Below are positions 1-11,836 of a stretch of 64,000 nt of DNA, in pieces. A program made the position numbers and the translations under genes. Below the pieces are notes generated by a model that ran no database searches, was not told where the DNA came from, and saw only the letters and a list, made by a program, of their open reading frames with translations. The stretch's first letter is position 1. Each line of letters opens with the position of its first letter. The stretch is taken from the NCBI GenBank assembly GCA_029204225.1, contig CM055104.1:47748451-47812450 (forward strand), written 5' to 3'. Origin of the DNA: Diphasiastrum complanatum (taxonomy: Eukaryota; Streptophyta; Lycopodiopsida; Lycopodiales; Lycopodiaceae).

Positions 1-2
1 AT

Positions 3-2219
3 GGTGAGTGTGCAATCAAAGGGATTGGCACAATTCCTATTTCTCTCTCTACAAATAGGAATGTTCATTTGGAGGATGTCTTGTGTATTCCATCTATTAC
101 CAAGAATTTGCTTAGTGTGAGTCAAATGCTAAGTAAGGGCCTGAAGGTGGAGTTTGATGGAGATGCTTGTTTGATCAAAAGGAAGGATGTCTTGATTGGA
201 AAAGGTAAAAGGCAAGAGGAATTGTTAAAACTTGATGCTTGTGTTATTGCTAACCAAGTTGGATGTGTTGCAAGGGAGCAAATTTCTATTCAAGAGGTTT
301 GGCACAAAAGGATGGGACACCTTAACTTCAAGTCATTGGAGGTAATGGCAAGGAAGAAGGTTGCGATTGGTCTTCCAAGTCTCTTAAGTAATGACAAGCA
401 TGTTTGTGAGTCTTGTGCTTTGTCTAAGTCACATAGACTACCTTATACTAGATCTATTTCTAGATCTACATAGCCTTTTCAACTTGTACATTCGGATATT
501 CATGGATTTACTACAATTAGCAATAGTGGAGCTAAGATGTATGTAACATTCATTGATGATTTTAGTAGTGCAATAGGTGGCCGAGTGCTATTTTGGATGG
601 AAGGACTCCTTTTGAGATGCTATTCAAGAGGAGGCCGAGTGTCAACTTTCTAAGAACCTTTGGATGCACATGCTATGTCAACATTACTCTTGATTATAGG
701 ACCAAGGAGGATCCATCTTTAAGAAGAGGTATTTTTGTTGGATATAGTGAGGTGAGTAAAGCCTACAAGGTTTACATTCCTTCTACTAACAAAGTGATTG
801 TTGGTAGAGATGTCATTTTTGATGAGGGGTACATTCCAAAGATGTCTTCAAGCATGATTGATGGTAGAGTGGATAGATCTAGCATTCTTGATGTTGATGA
901 GAAGGATCCTACTTTGGATGGTGGTGATGATGGACCTTCATCAAGTCAAAAGCCAAGGAGAACATCAAGAGAAAGACAAGTACCTTCAAGGCTCACATAT
1001 GATCAAAAGGGTAAGCAAGTAGTTTTGGAAATTATGTTGCCTTCCTAACCTCTTTGGATGAGCCTACAAGTGTAGATCAAGCAAGGAAAGAAGAGGAGTG
1101 GATCCAAGCAATGGATCTTGAGTATCAAGCTCTTATGAAGAATGGAACATGGAGATTGGTGGAGTTTCCTAAGGACAAGAAAGCTATTGGATGAAAATGG
1201 GTATTCAAGGTGAAGACAAACCAAGATGGATCTATCAACAAGTACAAGGCAAGGTTAGTGGCAAAAGGATATGCTCAATAACAAGGAATTGACTATGATG
1301 AGAGCTTTGCACCCGTGGCAAAGATGGTAAGCATTCGAGTCATCATTTCACTTGCTACACTTTATGGATGGGATCTATGGCAAATGGACATTTCAAATGA
1401 ATTCTTGAATGGTGATCTTGAGGAGGAAGTGTACATGAAGCAACCCGAGAGCTACATTTCATCAACAAAGCCAAATCATGTGTGTCTACTACAGAAGAAT
1501 TTGTATGGCCTTAAGCAAGCACCAAGGAGTTGGTATGCTAAGCTTAACACTTTTTTACTCTCTCAAAGCTTTGTTATGAGTGAGTATGATCATTCACTTT
1601 TTTATAAGTTTGCTGGAAATGATGTTACCATCTTGCTAATCTATGTGGATGATATCATCTTGAGTGGTGGAGACAATCAAGATGGGAGGATATCAAGAAT
1701 GATCTTAAGAAGGAGTTTGAGGTGCATGATCTTGATTCGGAATATGCTGGAGATGTAATGGATAGGAAATCTATTAGTGCTTATTTTATTTTCATAGGTG
1801 ATGGAGCTATATCTTGGATGTCAAAGAAACAAGCCACTATCTCATTGTCATCTAGTGAGGCCGAGTATAAAGCTCTTACACATTGCACAAGGGAGATGGT
1901 ATGGATCAAGAGGATGATCAAGGATCTTCAATTGCTGGATTTTCCAGAGAGCCCAATCATCTTTTGTGACAATCAATCAGCCCAAAGAATGGCATCCAAT
2001 CCTATCTTTCATGCTAGGAGCAAGCATATTGAGATACAATATCATTTTGTGAGGGAGCGAGTCAATGCAAAAGAGGTGGAGCTTCAACATGTGTGTTCAA
2101 GGGAATGTGTAGCTGATATCTTCACCAAAGCATTGGGAAAAGACTTGTTCATGAAGCACAAGACTTCACTTGGAGTATTATCAAAGTCTATGCTAAAACT
2201 AGTTGAAGAGGGAGTGTGA
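3..2219 (+). pseudogene. Decayed Ty1/copia polyprotein (protease end to RNase H)
   Basis: Reads, in order, the end of the protease/linker, a GAG-pre-integrase zinc region (HKRMGH, then CESC near 410-420), the start of the integrase core (FIDDFS near 550), the integrase C-terminal part (593-1048), reverse transcriptase (about 1060-1740, with YVDD near 1650) and RNase H (1722-2219, with SSSEAEYKAL and CDNQSA). It is broken many times: stop at 471-473, a deletion at about 571 that removes the second D and the E of the integrase triad, stops at 1192-1194 and 1279-1281, and a deletion near 1690-1745 that joins the RT thumb directly to RNase H. The 5' half lies outside the window. Domain order gag-PR-IN-RT-RH is diagnostic of copia. 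It cannot make active enzyme. Confidence 0.93.
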
Positions 2220-2580
2220 AAGATTCAACTAGTTTCATCACATTTTGCAATATTTCCATATTTGGCATATTGAGGCCAAAACTTGTTTTAGACTTAGAGG
2301 TTGACTTTTCAAAGTTCATTAGTCTAAATTTCATTTGAATAAACACTTTTTGAGAGTGTGGGAAAGTTAGAATGCGAGTTTGAGTAGATTCAATTTGAAT
2401 AGTTGGGTACATTGAATCTAGACCCAAAATTAGTAGGGTTAGCATTTTGGTGGGAAAGCCAAGCGACCAAATAGGGTTTTTTTGAGAATGTACATGTGTG
2501 TCCTGTATTTAACAATGGATGCTTTTTTCATATTGTCTCTATCTTTCTATATGCCCATAATTATTCATAGGGCATTACAT
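2215..2580 (+). repeat. 3' LTR of the first copia remnant
   Basis: Directly after the pol stop a purine tract (gttgaagagggag, about 2202-2214) fits a polypurine tract, and the next bases TGTGAAAG begin the LTR. The 5' LTR is outside the window, so the end is not fixed. I place it near 2580 because coding sequence of a different, minus-strand gene starts at about 2612. Confidence 0.6.
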
Positions 2581-2611
2581 TAAAAATGTATATCTCTATT
2601 TAATCTATTAT

Positions 2612-2975
2612 TTACAACTCAAAGTAGTATGGATTATCTCCACCCGACACTAGTGTCAGTTGTGGACTTGATTGGCCTCCTGTTTCTACAGCTGGACTGG
2701 GTGTTGCATGAGATAATAAGTTCACCAACATCTGTTGACGAATCTCATAAATCTCATTCATTGAAAATGCTCGACATTTATACTGCAAATCCAAAAGAAC
2801 CGAGTCAATTGACTTATCAAAAACCAAATTGAAAATAACTTAGTTAGGCCATTCAGTAATCTATTTACCTTTCGTACATCTGGAGCCCTGGATTGCATGA
2901 TGTACCACTCTAAAAAGTCCTGTACATTGCAGATGGAGAACCATCCATAGCTATGTCCATCCTCTTGCTGAGCTG
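2612..2975 (-). CDS. Unrecognised gene, C-terminal two exons
   Basis: Two minus-strand open stretches join across a plausible GT-AG intron. The upstream exon (about 2975 down to 2866) encodes a segment containing HSYGWFSICNVQDFLEW and ends in APDVRK before gtaaat. The downstream exon, after ttgcag at about 2790, encodes YKCRAFSMNEIYEIRQQ and ends PYYFEL at a stop at 2612-2614. It is neither LTR-retrotransposon nor LINE coding. I do not recognise the family. It sits next to the acidic plus-strand gene at 3006 and the DDE-like gene at 4278-6141, on the same strand as the latter, and could be another exon pair of the same mobile unit. That link is inference. The copia LTR lies just past its stop. 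Confidence 0.4.
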
Positions 2976-3005
2976 ACTTCAATCACAAAATGTATAATAG
3001 GTTAG

Positions 3006-4201
3006 TTGTGCACTCTGAAAAAAACAGATCATATTACCTATATGGCCTTCATGTTTTTCTTAACTGCTCTTATCCCTGATGAGGCAGAATCTTCTGGGTC
3101 GTCCATGATTGGTTTGCCTGCCCCTACCACTTGTGTGGCTTTAGAGGTTTCCATTACTGATGAGATTTTAGGAGATGTAGAGGAGGCTAGGCAAGCAGAA
3201 CAATATGATCCTACCAAGACTCGTTCTCTGTCTATCTCTCTGTTATCTACTGCGAGCGAGATTGACCAGAGCAGAACCCTGATGGACCTCCCTGTGTACC
3301 ATATGGACGATGTTGCATTCTTATCCATTAGCGACATCAGAGACGTAATGGATCTCAGAGAAGATGAGATATTATCTCTTATGTCAAGGATGATTTCTGA
3401 ATTTAAAGATTTTATTGACTTTGATGATGACGACCTCATAGATGGCATTGACTATGAGGACCAGGTAGAATGGGCAAGTGGCACAGATGCCCTTCAAAGG
3501 ATGCTATCTAAGAGCAAGGCATATGAGGCTAATATGCCCAGTGAGAAAGAGTCTAAAAAAAGTATTCGCCACCTCCCACATATACTATTCCATTTGACCA
3601 GCAATCCACCATTATTGCTAGTCACAATTTAGATGCTGCTGCTATGATCCAAGCTGACGAGGAAGATTTGGTAAGTACACCTTCTCACGAAAATCATTTA
3701 TTATTTAACGTGTAATTGATGATTGATCTGCTAGTTTGACTAACACTTGATTATGTGTTGTAGGATATCATTGAAGTTGATGCCTTTGCTAGCAAGCATG
3801 GAGGATTGAGAGAGAGACAAGGCGGGAGACAAAAGGATGCCTCGTTGGCTCATTATTTGAAACATTTTTTAAATAACGAAATTTGTGTTCTTCATGAAAG
3901 GTTTTTTGTGAATGCGAGAACTTTAATCATGGCCATCAAGGCCCTATCTTATTTTGCCCAAGGGCATAAATACCCAAAAAATACATATAGAATCATTTTT
4001 GTCAAAAGAGATGTTGCTCTTAAAGTGTTTAATTACGTGCCAGAAAATGTTCCTATGAGATCCTCTGCTCTGGCAATTCTATCAGGATATATAGATTTGA
4101 GCAAAAGGCGATCCACTCATTTTTTGGATCCGTATGATAGGAAAAAGTTCCTTCATGACCACACAACAAAAATTGTCCTTAGAGACAATGAAAAAAAATG
4201 A
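3006..4201 (+). CDS. Unrecognised acidic two-exon gene, convergent with the DDE-like gene
   Basis: Exon 1 (3006 to 3670; a start at 3042 or an unseen upstream exon is equally possible) encodes a Ser/Asp/Glu-rich region with an acidic cluster DFDDDDLIDGIDYED. A clean 93-bp intron (3671 GTAAGT to 3763 TAG) follows. Exon 2 (3764-4201) encodes a basic, globular-looking C-terminus containing HYLKHFLNNEICVLHERFF and RDNEKK at the stop. The frame slips by one base near 3560, where the other frame carries the protein on as DQQSTIIASHNLDAAA to the splice site, so it is damaged or alternatively spliced there. I recognise no family. Its stop lies only 76 bp from the stop of the minus-strand DDE-like gene, giving a tail-to-tail pair. 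This recalls RAG1/RAG2 and ProtoRAG layout, but no Kelch repeats are visible and the similarity may be coincidental. Confidence 0.5.
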
Positions 4202-4277
4202 TTGTACTCTTTTTCATTTAATGTATGTTTGAGAATTTTTGATCACACGTGTTTGATCTTTATTGAATGGCATCAAT

Positions 4278-6141
4278 CTAATTTTGGCTTATAAATTTAC
4301 ATGCTTTTTTGAATCTTTGATATTCAGTTGATCTTGTTGTGTATCGAACTTGAGCTTGTCTATAAAACCATTGGAATAGCTGAATGATGTAACTATTTTT
4401 TGAGGATGTTCCACCATGTTGCGTATCTCGATGAAATGATGCTCTTGCCTGCCAATGTGATTTCTCCATTCCTTGTGAAGACCATATACTCAAACTGCCA
4501 TACATTTTTGCAAAAAATGATGCGTGATGCCTTAGTATGTGATGCAATATCAAAGATTTATGCATTGGTTAGAATCTATCAAGCAAGTTATACTAAAATT
4601 ATAAAATTGTAAGACACTGTTCAAATGTATCTTACCATGTAGTGGGTGATGTGATCTGAGCCCCAAGCCACCTGAACTGCATCTACAAACTCTATTGTTG
4701 TTTTCTCCAATAGGAGTGCATCTGCATATGAAATTGTGTCTTTTCTAAGCACTTCAATTATATTATCGAGCTTTTTCCAAACTTCAACCTTCTTTACCCT
4801 TGTTGTTCCTTTATCTTCAAAGTCTTCTGTCGCAGAAATAACATCTTTCTAGACCAAATATTGGATCTTAGACGACTCTTTAGAATGGTTTGATAAAAAT
4901 CGACGAGCTTTGACTCCTCCTATGCTAGGTTTACTAGGTACGTTTCCTGTTTTTTTTTTAAAGCTTTTCATGTTTTTGTATTTTAACTTGGCCTTTATGA
5001 AGGCCTGCTTTTGACAACACTTCCTCTAATCGAGCGATTGCTTGTTTTGATGTTGACTCTGGCTTAGTATTCCATGCAAACAAGATATGAAGATATATAT
5101 ATTTCTCTATGATCCTCACCTCTCCATGAAGTGTGCAAATATGCACATTTTGTAAAGGGATTAGTAGTACTGGTTTCCAGTTGGGATCTTCAATATCTCT
5201 TGAAACTCTTGTGTTCCTTGAAATGTCATTTGATGATTTCATACAATATAGACATGGATGTTTCGAATTTGCTCCATGAGATACATTGAACATACATTTC
5301 AATGACTTCAAGTCTCCAATTAAATGCCATTCCACCAAAACTTCACCTCTTTCAGGAACACTAAGTACTTTGCCATTCATATGATCCTTTATGATATTTG
5401 GATAACTTGTTCTGCTAAAAATCCAGGAAAGGACATCGTGATCCTCCTTGATAACCTGTTCAACATATGGAATCACAAGTTTTTTATGTATTCAAAACAA
5501 TTACCAAAAGAAATTGTACATGAATAATAGCCATTTTTTACCTGAAAACATGCTAGCCACCATATGTTGTTTTCTGATTGCACACTGAAGTTGAGATCCC
5601 TTGAGTTTGTTGCATTGCCCAATGCTCCATTCATGAGAATAATACTTACTCTTTCCAACTTTTGTCCTTTTATAACTTTCGATTCATCTAGCTTGACCAC
5701 CAGAATAAGTTTGCTCATACTAACACTTGTAATATTATAGAATTTCACTATAAATCTCAATAAATGATTGAAATCCACAAATAAGTTGTTGGTAGAATTA
5801 TATGACAAATTGCCAGACTTTGAATTGTAAATCTCATTGATGTGAAAAGGGATTCCAATGACATTTTGCATACCCTTATTCAATACATCTCTCTCCAATC
5901 TTATCAGAAAAGGGCGAGGAATGGGAAATTTTCTTACATGCAATTGTCCAAAAGCCTCTTTAATCATTTTAAATATACTGGCATATGCCTCCCTGCTAAT
6001 ACTTGAGAAATCACATGCTCCTTGAATGAACGTTAGGTCGATTACCTTACCGACCTCGTTCATCAAATCCTCAATGACCTTGGACTTGATTCGAGAATAC
6101 CGGTTATTGTCCACACGCCCCCATCCTTGTGTCCTTGCCAC
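4278..6141 (-). pseudogene. DDE transposase-like gene (RAG1/Transib-type residue spacing), copy 1
   Basis: Three exons on the minus strand. Exon 1 is 6141-5542, then an 86-bp GT-AG intron (5541-5456). Exon 2 is 5455-4636, ending at a GTAAG donor. Exon 3 is about 4530-4278. Counting from the Met at 6141, candidate catalytic D152 lies in VVKLDESK and D248 in IGDLKSLK. A CLYC zinc pair is at C268/C271. Exon 2 ends in ITHYM and exon 3 begins with HH, about 20 residues before the E of SSQGMEKSH. In RAG1 the known residues are D600, D708, C727/C730, H937/H942 and E962, and the spacings are close to identical. Damage: a frame slip in an A-run near 4950, an in-frame stop near 4853, and a frame mismatch at the exon 2/3 join. 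Homology to copy 2 begins near 6107, so the N-terminus is lost. Other CxxC-bearing DDE superfamilies (CMC, hAT, KDZ) remain possible. Confidence 0.62.
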
Positions 6142-6359
6142 ATGCGCCTCCTCCCCACGCTTGCCCTACACCCTCCCAGTGCGCTCTCCCAAACATGCCC
6201 TCTCCTTGCGCCCTCCCTTTACCCTCCCTGCTCCCTTGCTACGCCCTCCCATTTACTTGAATTGTTCTCGAGTAGCAGCCTGAGAACACTAAAGTTTTAA
6301 TATATAGAGGCGAAGTGTGCCCGTTGATGACGGGCGGTCGATGGTGTGTCTGTGGGTGC

Positions 6360-6620
<261 letters not shown>

Positions 6621-6989
6621 CCCTCCTATTTGCTGGTCCTATCTCCTTCTTCTCTCGAGACTCTACAACGTTTGCAGATTCTCTACTTCTCAACGGCCAG
6701 TGCTAGCACTGTCATTACTTCTCAGTTCACAACACTAGTTCTCTGTCTGGATCTACACACTGATAGGTCGATTCCTATCTAACGGAGTTCAGCTTATCAA
6801 TGGGTCTATATTCTCTTCAATTGTTACTGTTCAGTTAGCTGAGGCTCAGATATTCTAAGAGTCTTCAACCAACTACTGTTCGATACAGAATCAGATTTCA
6901 CTAACAAATTTGCTATGGATTCTAGTCTGCTCTCTGCAGAACAATGGTAGTATAGTGATGTTGTACCCGCCTGTCAGAGGCACAACTAT
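6621..6989. other. No gene seen
   Basis: Between the foldback fragment and the LINE. No open frame with recognisable content. It may be the 5' untranslated part of the LINE. Confidence 0.5.
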
Positions 6990-8235
6990 GGCCTGATTTC
7001 AATCCTTGATTGACAATGGATGCTCAACTTGGATTTAGGACCCGTCAGGAACTCAATTTTCTACAAACATTGCATACATTCGAAATATGGATCAAAGTGC
7101 AAATCAACACAAAAAGAGACCTGCTTCACCATCCCTTCCATCCACACCTCCCTCTAATTGTCCTCACCATGAATCACCACTTAATGTTTCATCTCTTCCT
7201 TCGCCTGCACCATATCATCTCCTACATATTCGTTCTTCTGTTTCTTCTTCTCATTCATTATCCTCGCAGATTCATGTACCTCCACCCTCTCGTGCACCTT
7301 GTCCAGGTTGTGGATGTTTATGTATGCAAGGTGTGGGCCTTTTTTTTATGCACGTACTCCCTTCCAACAATGAGCTTCTGTTTTAGAATCTCCCCAAATC
7401 TCACATCACGCTCCACTTTCTCCTTCTGACTCAAGAAGTTGGGCTTGGGCTTGGGCTCACAGTCTTGATATTCTGGGCTCCTTTTATTTTGGTTTCCCTT
7501 GTCTCCTCCTTTATGCCCGCATACCTATGGCCCTTCACCTTGAAGTTCAAAGATCTCTTCCACTACCTTTAACCCGTATAGCTACCAACCTTTTCGATAT
7601 CACTAATTGGCATAATTTTTTGCTCTTTCCCCTCTGGTGTTTGCCTCTTCCTTCTAGAGGTGGTGAAGTAGGTCATCGAAAAACTCGTGAAAGAATTCGG
7701 TGTTTCATGTCAGGTGATTGGCAAAATTTACAGCATGAACTTTTTCTTCGATGCAATGCATCTGCGGCAAAATGAGAGTTTATTTCAATCTCAGACTCGG
7801 GATCCATTCATATTCATAGTCATCTACATCGCTGTGTTTTGCTTGGACAAGTTGGTGAATTTTCTCGGGCTGCACATGCCCTTGCTCCTTCAATTTACCT
7901 TCTTCTACTACTATTCAGGGAAACAGCTTCATCCCCATGCCATTGTAGTGGGTGAATGTTTATACATGTTGGTGGTACAAGCACCTTATTTGTTTCTAGT
8001 TTCGAGAAGCATTTCATGCTCATCTTTTTTCGTTTCAATTTGGGTGTGCTACTCCTAGTGGTTGTGAGACGGTCGTTCATGCTTTACGTGCTATTTGGGA
8101 TCTTCATCCTGATTGGATACTTTTACAAGTTGATGTTGCTTATGCTTTCAACTCTGTTTCTCGGGCGACATCTTTCAAGAACTTTGTGGTGCTCATGAGA
8201 CACTTGTCATGCTCATTCCTTTTGTTCGGTGCTTC
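6990..8235 (+). pseudogene. LINE (non-LTR retrotransposon), 5' part through RT motif A
   Basis: A Ser/Pro-rich N-terminal stretch (7087-7386) ends in a Cys-rich cluster CPGCGCLCMQG. After several frame changes come typical LINE RT blocks: HPHAIVVGECLYMLV near 7930-7975, then LGVATPSGCETVVHALRAIW and LLQVDVAYAFNSVSR at about 8040-8165, which is RT motif A with the catalytic Asp (VDVAYAFN), followed by PFVRCF. Reading needs all three frames, so it is decayed. Sequence stops at 8235 where a copia LTR begins. The C-terminal part resumes at 12157, but RT motifs B to E (the TRQGDP and second-aspartate regions) are missing, so a deletion accompanied the insertion. Confidence 0.75.
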
Positions 8236-8933
8236 TGTGAATTGCTAAAAATTGGCAAATCTAGCTTGATCAAAAGCCATGTAGTATAATGTAAATTTTG
8301 TACATAAGTGGATTCCACACATGTGAGGCCAAGATGTCACATGGCAATCCACTCCTAATGTAGGTTAGGTCTAGCCCATAGGATTGGTCATGTCATTTTG
8401 GTAGTGATTCCTAGTTTATAGGACCTAAATCCTAGCTTTAATGTGAAAATTGACCAACTAGCTATCTACCAAGCATGACTCTAGGAAATAGACTAGGGTT
8501 TCATTTTAGGATAAAATGGCTGAGTTAACTTCCTTATTACATGCTGAAAATCCACCTAACTTCACAAAGGAAGTCGAATTTGCTACGTATTCCAAGCTCC
8601 CATAGTGAGAAGATAGAATATTTTTGGATCTCATTGGCAATCTCAAGCTACTCCACTATGTACATTGAGTTTTTGTAATCCAAATGAAACCAAATTGATT
8701 TCTACTTCAAACTCTGTCTATAGGCCATACAACAGGCTGTGTCTTGCATGTGTGGGCTCAGATCTCAATGTTGATCAATGCTTTTGATTGTTAATGCTTG
8801 TTGTTTGTCAAATTACCAATTTAGATCAACTTTTTTGTGTCTAGTTTTTTGATAGATTGTTAAGCAAGCATCCAATCACTCTTGTGGATATTTTGCAGAT
8901 CCATTTATGGTCCTAAAGTACAGTACTTTCACA
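8236..8933 (+). repeat. 5' LTR of the pol-less copia
   Basis: Begins TGTGAATTGCTAAAAATTGG and ends TTTCACA immediately before TGGTATCAG. The first 350 bases repeat at 11483-11836. Contains a CACATGTG palindrome near 8326. Confidence 0.85.
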
Positions 8934-8946
8934 TGGTATCAGCACC
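8934..8946 (+). promoter_or_regulatory. Primer-binding site
   Basis: TGGTATCAGCACC follows the LTR end directly. It matches the copia initiator-Met-tRNA site TGGTATCAGAGC except in its last bases. Confidence 0.8.
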
Positions 8947-9374
8947 AAGTACAAGATCATAAGCCATTGATCTAATGCAGATTCATTTTTAGCAAGTTTT
9001 GGTGCTAAAAAGTAGTATTGAGAGGACAAGCTAGAATCTTGATTTTGGTGAGGAGATTTGATCCAAAACTTGGTAGGGGTCCAAATCCATACTGTCCACA
9101 TGTGTGGGCACCTGTAAATCTGCATTTAATGCATGGTATTTATTTTATCCAAAGAAATTCAATTTGTGAGGTTTTGATGTAATTTTTGGGAGAAATCTTA
9201 GGATAAGCTACCAAGATTGAGTGCCATTGATTAGATTTGACATAGGGTCATGAGATCTAATTAATATAGGCTGAAATCAGGTCCTCTAAACTTGTTTTAC
9301 AGGTCTTGAAAGTACATCAAAAAGTGTGAGGGAAATTTAGTCATGTTATTGTCCAAAAATAGCCAAAATTGGCA

Positions 9375-9690
9375 AGATTTGATTGTAAATAGATTTCACA
9401 TCATCTTATCTTCATTCCAACTTTGTGAGGGAGTGCTAGAACTGAGATTATAAGTCCATTTGTTGGATTAAAAATCTAATTTGAGTGAAACACTACAAGA
9501 AGAGACCTTAGTGAGTTTCTAGAGACAATCAAATCCATTTCTTGGCAAGATTTGTTTGAAAGTAGTTTTCACTTCATCTTATCTTCATTCCAACTTTGTG
9601 AGGGAGTGATGGAACTGTGATTATAAGTCCATTTGTTGGATTAGAAATCAAATTTGAGTGAAACACTGCAAGTGTGAGACCTTTGTGAGT
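9375..9690 (+). repeat. Tandem duplication in the leader of the pol-less copia
   Basis: A block of about 130 bases at 9375-9510 (containing CATCTTATCTTCATTCCAAC) recurs at about 9548-9685 with scattered differences, a period of about 174 bases. It lies between the primer site and the gag start. Confidence 0.85.
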
Positions 9691-9737
9691 TTTAAGTCAT
9701 TCAAATCTATTTCTTGTTTGTAGAAGTCACTAGTAAG

Positions 9738-10670
9738 ATGGGATCTGCTGAAGCATACCTTCTAGAAGCTAGTGAGAGATTGAATTCTACAAACTATGCT
9801 ATTTGGAAGGTTAGGATGGAGTCACTCTTGGTGCTCCAAGACCTTTATGAGTTTTTGATTGAAGATGAAGATGAACCTCTAGGTGCACAGGAGTTAGCTA
9901 GATACAAGAAGAGATCTAGGCTTGCACTTCATTCTGTGAAGATGAATGTGAGCAATGATTTGTTGAGAAAAGTATTAGCATGTACTAGTGCTAAAGAGGC
10001 TTGGGAGTCTTTAAAATCAATCTATGAATCTAGTAACACTTCAAGAGTACTCATGCTTAGAAATCAGATTTTGCAAAGCATGAGGAGAAGTGAGGAGAGT
10101 GCACAGGATTATGTACTTAGAATCAAGTCTCTAAATAGGGAGTTGGCTTCCATTGGATAGAAGATTCATGATGGAGAGTTTGTACAAATTGTTCTTGGTC
10201 TAGGAGATGACTTTGCAGATTTGGTCCAAAGTTTTGTCATCCAAGACACTTTGCCAACTATAGAAAAACTTCACAGTGTATTAGTGGCTAAAGAGTGTAG
10301 GATGCTCCATGCAAAATCTAGGATGAGTTCCTTGTCTTTGCAGGATGGTGATGAGAAACCAATTTCTCATTCAAGGGCAAAAAGAAGACCAATGGAAAGA
10401 AGAAGCATTCAAAGGAGGCCAAAGAAGAGGATGATGCATCAAGCTCAAAGGGCAAGTCAAAGCAGAAATGCTTCTTTTGTGGAAAGAAGGGGCATTATGC
10501 ATCTGAATGCTACAAGAGGCTAAGAGCACAAGTGGAGGAGGACAAACAAGGAAACCTTGCAAAGGAGGAGGAGGAGGATGAAGTAGATGTATTCTTGATG
10601 GCATCTACATACTCACCAACAAGAAGTAGCAATTCAAGAGACAATTGGCCGATTGATAGTGAAGCTAAGT
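9738..10670 (+). pseudogene. Copia gag (UBN2/retrotran_gag type) plus zinc knuckle and protease start
   Basis: The Met at 9738 fits the start of other gag proteins in this window (MGSAEAYLLEASERL against MSSMGGYLMEPSERL of the intact element); an upstream Met at 9714 is less likely. A stop at 10158-10160 breaks the capsid-like region, and the frame continues as LVQSFVIQDTLPTIEKLH. A shift near 10380-10460 moves to the frame encoding a CCHC zinc knuckle (CFFCGKKGHYASEC, about 10463-10515) and the protease-like DNWPIDSEAK, where the active-site Gly and following residues are lost. Closest relative in the window is the intact copia gag at 46.5-50.4 kb. Confidence 0.85.
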
Positions 10671-11482
10671 GACTTGTTGATTATCTTAAGATCTATGATG
10701 TTTAGTACTTTGTATGACAAGACAATGAAAATTGATGCTTTCAAATCTTCATTTGTTGTTGATAAAGCAATTTCGTTGGATAACTATTTTTGTAATAGCT
10801 TAAATAGTGTCATAAAAGATGAAGCATCATTTGTATTGAAAATCTTTGGGTCCACATCTTTGAGCATCAGCTTTTCAATGTAAGGACCAAAGATTATCCT
10901 ATTTCAATGATAGGAATAATGGCAGTGTTTTGCTCTTCAAGTAGAGATTGTAGAATCTACTTGTTTTCCATTAAAGAAGCTTTCAATGGTGAAAATGTGA
11001 TCTTTCAAGGGTGGAAGATTTGTAAACTTGAAGAAGCACCTTCAACACCTTATTCGATTCATTGATGGTTTGGAGTCAAGTGGAGGAACAAGCTCAAGAC
11101 CCGAGGACTCCAAGAAGAACCATGAGTATCAAGATGGAGCCATCAAGGCTCAATCATGTGGATCACGCAAGGAAAGTTGTTTTTGGCAACATTATGTATG
11201 CACTTAATAGTTTAATTGATGTATCTTCAAGTGCACAAAATGCCTTGGAATCCATGGTTTGGCCTGATGTATAGTTTTTGAAGTGTGCTACATGTATATA
11301 GACACATTTATGGAACATCTTGTAAGGGATCCTTTAAGAGGTGGTGAAAGATCCTTCATGGACATCATTCTCTATTGGAGTCCCAAAAGTTCCTTGTTTG
11401 TAGCTGGATATTTTAGACACTTGTAAAAGCTTTCATTCATCTATCAAGAGAGTTGTAAATAGATCAAGTTAAATTTGAGGAG
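10671..11482 (+). other. Interior of the pol-less copia, no intact gene
   Basis: No RT, integrase or RNase H motif. Short open frames only. Ends in the purine tract AAATTTGAGGAG (11471-11482), a polypurine tract just before the 3' LTR. Confidence 0.6.
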
Positions 11483-11836
11483 TGTGAAGAACTGCCAAAA
11501 ATTGGCAAATCTAGCTTGATAAAAAACCATGTAGTATAATGTAAATTTTGTACATAAGTGGATTCCACACATGTGAGGCCAAGATGCCTCGTGGAAATCC
11601 ACTCCTAATGTAGGTTAGGTCAAATCCATAGGGTTGGTCATGTCAATTTTGGTAGTGATTCCTAGTTTATAGGACCTAAATCCTAGATTTAATATGAAAA
11701 TTGACCAACTAGTTACCAAGCATGACTCTAGGAAATAGACTAGGGTTTTATTTTAGCGCAAAAAGGCTGAGTTAACTTCCTTATTACAGGAAGTGAGTTT
11801 TGCTATGTATTTCAAGCTCCCATAGTGAGAAGATAG
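11483..11836 (+). repeat. 3' LTR of the pol-less copia, truncated
   Basis: Begins TGTGAAGAACTGCC and follows the 5' LTR to GTGAGAAGATAG at about 11836, with some internal deletion. Similarity then stops and an inverted LTR copy begins. Confidence 0.85.

Larger units (their letters stand above)
8236..11836 (+). mobile_element. Pol-less (non-autonomous) copia element
   Basis: Bounded by a 5' LTR (8236-8933) and a truncated 3' LTR (11483-11836), with a primer-binding site (8934-8946), a duplicated leader, a broken gag and a polypurine tract. There is no integrase or RT. After the protease fragment (DNWPIDSEAK near 10640) the interior continues with about 400 bases of unrecognised sequence, then a short stretch near 11060 (DGLESSGGTSSRPEDSKKN) that resembles the region upstream of copia RT. 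It could only move using enzymes from another copia. It interrupts a LINE. Confidence 0.8.

Noticed and set aside
3038-3448. 136-residue minus-strand ORF
   Set aside because: Antisense shadow of the acidic plus-strand gene, which has a supporting intron and continuation.
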